In this document: piece after piece, positions 58,434 to 64,000 of the stretch
Layout of the letters: each line of letters opens with the position of its first letter
Position numbering within the stretch: position 1 is the stretch's first letter
DNA from: Thermomonas sp. HDW16
GTDB taxonomy: Bacteria > Pseudomonadota > Gammaproteobacteria > Xanthomonadales > Xanthomonadaceae
Reading direction: 5' to 3'
DNA length: 64,000 nt
NCBI RefSeq assembly: GCF_011302915.1
Contig: NZ_CP049872.1
Coordinates: 2,356,001-2,420,000 of the forward strand
Made by a program: the position numbers and the translations under genes
The notes under the pieces: generated by a model
What the model was told of the DNA's origin: nothing
What the model saw: only the letters and a program-made list of their open reading frames with translations
Databases searched by the model: none

Positions 58434-58952
58434 ATGACGGCCGCCTCCGAATTCAAACCACTCTCGCTGTGCGTACTGACCGTGTCGGACACGCGCACGG
58501 CGGACAACGACACCTCCGGCGATTACCTCTGCGATGCCTTGCGTGAAGCCGGCCATCGCCTGCACGAGCGCGCCATCGTCCGCGACGACAAGTACGCGAT
58601 GCGCGCGATCGTCTCGCGCTGGATCGCGGATGGTGGCGTCGACGGCATCTTTGTCACCGGCGGCACCGGCTTCACCGGCCGCGATTCCACCCCCGAAGCG
58701 CTGCTGCCGCTGCTGGACAAGCGCATGGATGGCTTCGGCGAATTGTTCCGCGCGTTGAGTTTCGAGGAAATCGGCACCAGCACGCTGCAGTCGCGCGCGT
58801 TCGCCGGCCTCGCCAATGCCACCTTCCTGTTCGCCTTGCCCGGCTCCACCTCGGCCTGCCGCACCGGCTGGGAGAAGATCATCGCCGCGCAACTGGATGC
58901 ACGCACCAAACCCTGCAACCTCGCCAATTTGAAGCCCAGGCTCAAGGAGTGA
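58434..58952 (+). CDS. moaB: Molybdenum cofactor biosynthesis protein MoaB
   Basis: 172 residues. MogA/MoaB-family protein that adenylylates molybdopterin before molybdate insertion (or is non-catalytic in some species). TVSDTRTADNDTSGDYL, the substrate loop FVTGGTGFTGRDSTPEAL and ALPGSTSACRTGWEKIIAAQLD are diagnostic. No other moa genes are in the window, so it acts away from its pathway operon. Confidence 0.93.
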   Translation: MTAASEFKPLSLCVLTVSDTRTADNDTSGDYLCDALREAGHRLHERAIVRDDKYAMRAIVSRWIADGGVDGIFVTGGTGFTGRDSTPEALLPLLDKRMDGFGELFRALSFEEIGTSTLQSRAFAGLANATFLFALPGSTSACRTGWEKIIAAQLDARTKPCNLANLKPRLKE

Positions 58953-58954
58953 CG

Positions 58955-59287
58955 ATGGCCATCGATACCACCCTGCGACTGCTCAGCAAGGCCAGCGGCC
59001 TGACCGTGGTCGATATCGCCACCGCCATCCCGCGCGCCGGCGTGAGCACGGTCAATGCCTGGCTGAAGGGCGACAAGATCCCGGGCAAGGAGCAGATCGA
59101 CGCGTTGGCGCGCACCTTCGGCGTGCCGGCCGGTGCGTTGCTGGGCGAGCTTGCCAGCACCCTCGACCCCGCACGCACCAAGGGCGAGCACGACCTGCTC
59201 GCTGCCTATCGCAGCCTCAACACCCGTCAACAAGGTGCGCTGCTGGAAGTCGCGCGCAGCATGAAACCGGGGAAGCAGAAGAAATGA
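58955..59287 (+). CDS. Helix-turn-helix DNA-binding protein
   Basis: 110 residues. HTH of the XRE/Cro type at about residues 9-60: LSKASGLTVVDIATAIPRAGVSTVNAWLKGDKIPGKEQIDALARTFGVPAGAL. The C-terminal half is helical, LLAAYRSLNTRQQGALLEVARSM, similar to dimerisation tails of small repressors. AAGGAG is 5 nt before the ATG. Its stop overlaps ppk2 (ATGA), so it may regulate or be coupled to that gene; target DNA unknown. Confidence 0.8.
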   Translation: MAIDTTLRLLSKASGLTVVDIATAIPRAGVSTVNAWLKGDKIPGKEQIDALARTFGVPAGALLGELASTLDPARTKGEHDLLAAYRSLNTRQQGALLEVARSMKPGKQKK

Positions 59288-60060
59288 GCAAGCTCAAGCG
59301 CAAGCACTACGAGAAACTACTGGAGCCGATGCAGGAAGAACTGGCGGCGCTGGCACGGTGGACGCAACAGGCTGGCAAGCGCGTGGTGGTGCTGTTCGAG
59401 GGCCGCGACACCGCCGGCAAGGGTGGCGCCATCGACGCGATCCGCGAACACGTCAATCCGCGCCAGTGCCGCGTGGCCGCACTGCCGAAACCCAACGAGC
59501 GCGAAGCCACCCAGTGGTATTTCCAGCGCTACGTCCCGTACCTGCCGGCCGCCGGCGAGATCGTCCTGTTCGACCGCAGCTGGTACAACCGCGCCGGCGT
59601 GGAAAAGGTGATGGGCTTCGCCAGCGACGCGCAGGTGAAAGCCTTCCTGCAGCAAGCCCCGCAGTTCGAGAAACAGCTGGTCGATGACGGCATTCTGCTG
59701 TTCAAGTACTGGCTGTGCTGCGACCAGGTGCAGCAGGAAAAACGCTTCGCGCAGCGCCTGGACGATCCGCTCAAGCGCTGGAAGCTCTCGCCCATCGATC
59801 TTGAAGCACGCAACAAGTACGGCGAATACACCAAGGCGCGCGAGGCGATGCTGAAAGCCACGCATACCGACTACGCGCCGTGGACGCTGGTGGATTTCAA
59901 CGACCAGAAGCTGGGCCGGCTGACACTGATCCGCGATTTGCTGGATCGGCTGCCCGACACCCGCGCGGAGGAACAGGCCATCGTGTTCCCGCCGCTGCCT
60001 GGCAAGCCGGCGAAGGAACGCTACGGTGCGTTGAAGCCGATCCCGTCGCTCAAGGACTGA
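59284..60060 (+). CDS. ppk2: Polyphosphate kinase 2 family
   Basis: 258 residues. PPK2 uses polyphosphate to phosphorylate nucleoside (di)phosphates. Walker A GRDTAGKGG at 40-48, catalytic D97/R98 and R103 in FDRSWYNRAGVE, lid segment RRFAQRLDDP-like and RVDDPLKRWKLSP. Single-domain length fits class I or III; nucleotide preference cannot be read. Translationally coupled to the HTH gene, which is an uncommon neighbour. Confidence 0.93.
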   Translation: MSKLKRKHYEKLLEPMQEELAALARWTQQAGKRVVVLFEGRDTAGKGGAIDAIREHVNPRQCRVAALPKPNEREATQWYFQRYVPYLPAAGEIVLFDRSWYNRAGVEKVMGFASDAQVKAFLQQAPQFEKQLVDDGILLFKYWLCCDQVQQEKRFAQRLDDPLKRWKLSPIDLEARNKYGEYTKAREAMLKATHTDYAPWTLVDFNDQKLGRLTLIRDLLDRLPDTRAEEQAIVFPPLPGKPAKERYGALKPIPSLKD

Positions 60061-60063
60061 GTC

Positions 60064-60342
60064 CTACAGGATGTCGAAACCCAAAGCTGCAGCATCGACC
60101 GCATCCGCATCGAAACGCTGCAGCGATTCCACCCTCGCCAGCGGAGGCCCATGCCGGAGCCATTCGGCCAGCCGTTCGATGGCTGTCGCATCGCCCACCG
60201 CCAGCACTTCGACGTCGCCATTGGAAAGATTGCCGGCGTAACCGCGCAAACCCAGCGCCAGGGCTTCGTCCCGCGTGCCGGCGCGAAACCACACGCCCTG
60301 CACTTTGCCGCGGACGAGGAAGCGGGCGGCGTAGCTCGTCAT
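60064..60342 (-). CDS. acyP: Acylphosphatase
   Basis: 92 residues from ATG 60342; a GTG start at 60354 (96 residues, overlapping the tlpA-like stop) is possible. Hydrolyses acyl phosphates such as acetyl phosphate or carbamoyl phosphate. Signatures VRGKVQGVWFR (catalytic Arg20) and GYAGNLSNGDVEV (catalytic Asn38) are intact. Convergent with ppk2, 4 bp apart. Confidence 0.94.
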   Translation of the reverse strand: MTSYAARFLVRGKVQGVWFRAGTRDEALALGLRGYAGNLSNGDVEVLAVGDATAIERLAEWLRHGPPLARVESLQRFDADAVDAAALGFDIL

Positions 60343-60350
60343 CGACAAGC

Positions 60351-60914
60351 TCACCCAGCCTTGGGGCCGCCCGCCTTGGCGATGTCGTCCTCGATCATCC
60401 GCGCGGTGACCGGCCCGGTGTATTGCTTCGCCACCTTGCCATCCGGGGTGATGATGTAGGTCATCGGCAGGCCACGCGGGGTCTCGAAATCCTTTGGCGG
60501 GTCATAGACGTCGACCAAGGCAATCGGATAGACCACCGGGTGCGTTTTCATGAAAGCCTGCATCGCCTCCGGCGTGTTGTCCTCGTAGGCCAGACCGATG
60601 ACCACGATGTGTTCGCGCATCGCGTCCAGGGCGGACAACTCCGGCATTTCCTTCAGGCAAGGCCCGCACCAGGTCGCCCAGAAATTGACGATCACCCACT
60701 TGCCGCGCTGTTCCGCCAGGTCGAAGGTCTTGCCGTCCAGCGTGGCGATGCGCAGGGTCGGCTGTTCGACGACGGCGGGAATCCGCGCGGGCCGTACCGG
60801 CTGCGCAACGTCAGGCTTCGTCGCGGGCGCGGGCGTCGCCGTGGATTCGGCTTCGCGCTTGCATGCCGCAAGCAAGACCAGCAACAACATCAACATCGCG
60901 ATCCGCAATTGCAT
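60351..60914 (-). CDS. TlpA-like thiol-disulfide protein, predicted lipoprotein
   Basis: 187 residues. Hydrophobic signal with lipobox LLAAC (Cys18), so it is predicted to be lipid-anchored in the periplasm. A thioredoxin-like domain follows with redox motif CGPC (C83, C86) in NFWATWCGPCLKEMPEL, and cis-Pro in PRGLPMTYIITPDG. Likely a periplasmic disulfide reductase, e.g. for cytochrome c maturation or envelope repair; partner not known. AAGGAG 8 nt upstream. Confidence 0.88.
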   Translation of the reverse strand: MQLRIAMLMLLLVLLAACKREAESTATPAPATKPDVAQPVRPARIPAVVEQPTLRIATLDGKTFDLAEQRGKWVIVNFWATWCGPCLKEMPELSALDAMREHIVVIGLAYEDNTPEAMQAFMKTHPVVYPIALVDVYDPPKDFETPRGLPMTYIITPDGKVAKQYTGPVTARMIEDDIAKAGGPKAG

Positions 60915-60917
60915 CAA

Positions 60918-62189
60918 TCAGGCTCCTTCGATTCCATCGTACACACTGGACACGCGCTGCTTGAGTTGGTCGCGCAACGGCAGGCGCAGGCCGTCCAGCA
61001 CGGTCATCACGGCGATGCCGAGTGCATCATCGCGATGCGGCAAGTGCGCTTCCGCCACCGGCACGCGCAGGTGGCAGGCTTCGTATAGTTCGCCGATGGT
61101 GACATCATCCAGGTCGCGCGCCAGCAGCCATTCGCCGCTTTCGGCGCGACTGACCACGTCGATCTCGTCCAGCTTGCCCAGCATGTCCTGCACCAGGCTG
61201 TCGGTGAGGATGGGTTCCAGTTGCTGGATTTCGTCGCTGTGCAGGCCGCGTCCCTGCGCCCGCGCCTGCTGGAAGCGGCCCAGCATGCGCAGCAGGCCAT
61301 ACAGCTCGTAACCATGTGGAAGCCGCAAGGCGACCGGCTGGTAACGAAACGCCGACATCGAGGAGGCGAACGACGCACCGAACAGGATCGACGTCCAGCC
61401 GAAGTAGATCCACAGCAGGAAGATCGGCACGAACGCCAACGGCCCATAGATCTTCTGGTAGGAACCGAAGCTGCCCAGATACAGGCCGATGCCCCACTTC
61501 ACGGCCTCGAACAAGAGCACCGAAAGCAGAGCGCCAGCCAACGCGTGCCGCCACTGCACCGTGCGATGCGGCACCACCTTGAAGATCGCGGCGAAGGCGA
61601 GCATTTCGATCGCCATCGGCGCCAGCCTCAACATGATCGCTTCCAACCAGCGTCCCGGCATGGTCTCGAAGATCGCCAGCGCGAAGAAGCGGGTGGACAG
61701 CGCCAGGCTGGTGGCGGCAACCAGGCCGCCCAGGGTGAGCACCGTCCAGTAAACCAGGAAACGGCCGAACTTGGGACGTGCCGTCGGCACCCGCCAGATG
61801 CGGTTGAAGATGGATTCCACGCTGCTCAGGGTCACCAGCAGCGAGATCACCAGCGCTAACGCACCTGCGGTGGTGAGCGACTTGGTGTTGGCGGAGAACT
61901 CGCTCAGGTAGTTCTGCACCGCACTCGCCGCGCGCGGCACGAAGTTGGCGAAGATGTAGGCCTTGAGGCCGTCGCTCCATTCGTCGAACACCGGGAACGC
62001 CGAGAGCACGCCGAACACCACCATGGACAGCGGCACTAGCGCGAACACCGTGGTGAACGACAACGCGCCGGCGGCCTCGAACAGGCGGTCGCCCAGGAAT
62101 CGCTTCCAGGTGAAGCGGAAGAAGGTGCCGGCGCGCGCACGATCGCGCAGGCGTTCGCTCCAGCGGTTCAGGGAATCCAGTGGCTCCAT
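60918..62189 (-). CDS. YihY/virulence factor BrkB family inner-membrane protein
   Basis: 423 residues. Six or seven membrane helices between about residues 35 and 295. Family motifs DRLFEAAGALSFTTVFALVPLSMVVFGVLSAFP and GASFASSMSAFRYQPVA are present. A cytoplasmic C-terminal part of about 130 residues (QARAQGRGLHSDEIQQLEPIL...) is longer than in minimal family members. Start 62189 (MEPLDSLNRW) by family start; upstream in-frame sequence would overlap wrbA's promoter area. Function uncertain. Confidence 0.87.
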   Translation of the reverse strand: MEPLDSLNRWSERLRDRARAGTFFRFTWKRFLGDRLFEAAGALSFTTVFALVPLSMVVFGVLSAFPVFDEWSDGLKAYIFANFVPRAASAVQNYLSEFSANTKSLTTAGALALVISLLVTLSSVESIFNRIWRVPTARPKFGRFLVYWTVLTLGGLVAATSLALSTRFFALAIFETMPGRWLEAIMLRLAPMAIEMLAFAAIFKVVPHRTVQWRHALAGALLSVLLFEAVKWGIGLYLGSFGSYQKIYGPLAFVPIFLLWIYFGWTSILFGASFASSMSAFRYQPVALRLPHGYELYGLLRMLGRFQQARAQGRGLHSDEIQQLEPILTDSLVQDMLGKLDEIDVVSRAESGEWLLARDLDDVTIGELYEACHLRVPVAEAHLPHRDDALGIAVMTVLDGLRLPLRDQLKQRVSSVYDGIEGA

Positions 62190-62210
62190 CGGCACAAGCC
62201 TAACCGATGA

Positions 62211-63192
<982 letters not shown>

Positions 63193-63196
<4 letters not shown>

Positions 63197-64000
63197 CAGC
63201 CGCCAATCCACGCATGACCGGCCTGGCGCCGGACGACATCGAACGCCTGCATGCCGCCGCCCGCGCAATCCGCGACCGTGCGCCGGCGCAGGCCGAACGC
63301 CTGATCGGCGAAGTTCTGGGACGCCATGCGCAGCACGCGGAAGCGCAGCGCTTGCAAGCGATCCTGTTCTTGCACACGCAGCGTGCGATGCAGGCCATCG
63401 CCACCTTGCAACAGGCCATTGCGACGCACCCGCACGATGCCCTGCTGCATGCCGACCTCGGCAATGCATACAACACGCGCGGCGAATGCGACGCCGCCAT
63501 CGCCGCATGGCGACGCGCTGTGGAACTCGACCCGCAACAGGCCGTGCCGTGGTTCAACCTGGGCCGAGCGTTCCATGGCCAGGGCGACAGCAACGCCGCA
63601 GTCGACGCCTTGCAGCACGCGCGCGCACTGGCACCGGAAATCCTGCCCGCCGCCGTATTGCTTGGCGATGCGCTGGTGCACCTGGGCCATTTCGATGGCG
63701 CCGCCACCCACTATCGCGACGCACTGCGCCTGCATCCCGCCTGCGGCGATGCCTGGCGCGGGTTGTCCAACATCAAGACCGTGCCCTTGTCCGATGCCGA
63801 TGCCGATGCGCTATCCGCGCAACTGCAGCGCCGCGACATCGCCGACAGTGACCGCGTGGCGATGGGCCATGCGCTGGGCAAGCTGGAGGAAGATCGCGGC
63901 CGTCACTCGCAGGCATTCGCCGCCTTCTTGGCCGCGAACGCCCTGCAACAGCGGCTCACGCCATGGCGCCTGCAGCCATTCGAGCACTACGTTCGACAGG
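63193..64000 (+). CDS. TPR protein, possible TPR-sulfotransferase, 3' end outside window
   Basis: At least 269 residues, open to the window end. N-terminal half holds TPR helices (LHADLGNAYNTRGECDAAIAAWRRAVELDPQ, WFNLGRAFHGQGDSNAAVDALQHARALAPE). The segment GLSNIKTVPLSDADADALSAQLQRRD resembles the linker seen before sulfotransferase domains in TPR-sulfotransferase proteins, but no sulfotransferase domain is visible yet. ATGA overlap with the DUF2069 gene. Confidence 0.75.

Overview
The window is a GC-rich gammaproteobacterial chromosome segment. Gene order, class II DAHP synthase, DUF2069 and DUF2127 genes, and the lengths of RpoA, RpoB and RpoC suggest the Xanthomonadaceae/Lysobacteraceae (Xanthomonas, Lysobacter, Luteimonas or Thermomonas group). 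The family assignment is an inference; no species can be named from sequence reading alone. I saw no insertion sequence, prophage, CRISPR array, toxin-antitoxin pair or rRNA gene.

Layout. (1) 1-14.8 kb is a metabolic and envelope region: an msrB-msrA-FAD disulfide reductase redox operon; malate dehydrogenase, a membrane-anchored glutaredoxin-like protein and an aminotransferase on the minus strand; a three-gene lipoprotein operon whose middle gene, an M48 metalloprotease, is frameshifted; cyclophilin PpiB; BipA/TypA; ThpR; a DUF2127 membrane protein; a lipoprotein amidase; class II DAHP synthase; and DsbB. (2) 14.9-48.6 kb is one near-continuous minus-strand block of the translation and transcription core. 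In transcription order it runs tRNA-Tyr, tRNA-Gly, tRNA-Thr, tuf2, tRNA-Trp, secE, nusG, rplK, rplA, rplJ, rplL, rpoB, rpoC, rpsL, rpsG, fusA, tuf1, the S10 operon, the spc operon through secY, and the alpha operon to rplQ. No rpmJ lies between secY and rpsM. (3) 48.6-55.5 kb is a second minus-strand block: a TPR protein, lolB, ispE, tRNA-Gln, prs, rplY, pth and ychF. (4) 55.5-64 kb holds the divergent hemA-prfA-acetyltransferase group, moaB with an HTH protein and PPK2, then acylphosphatase, a TlpA-like lipoprotein, YihY, WrbA, a DUF2069 protein and the start of a TPR/sulfotransferase-like gene.

How it works together. The central block supplies both tuf copies, 27 ribosomal proteins, three RNA polymerase subunits, EF-G, NusG and the SecYE translocon core. 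Its regulation can be read in part: promoters ahead of rpsL, rpsJ, rpsM and tRNA-Tyr; an intrinsic terminator after rpoC and another after tuf2; a terminator-like attenuator in the rpsJ leader; a likely L10 leader before rplJ; and a structured rplL-rpoB spacer. Many spacers of 70 bp or more carry a perfect or near-perfect GC-rich hairpin, six of them capped in the transcript by a GNRA tetraloop.

I found no convincing undescribed multi-gene system. The points most worth a second look are the S10 leader attenuator, the GNRA-hairpin pattern, the widened operon spacers, the M48 frameshift inside a lipoprotein operon, and the overlap of ispE with tRNA-Gln.
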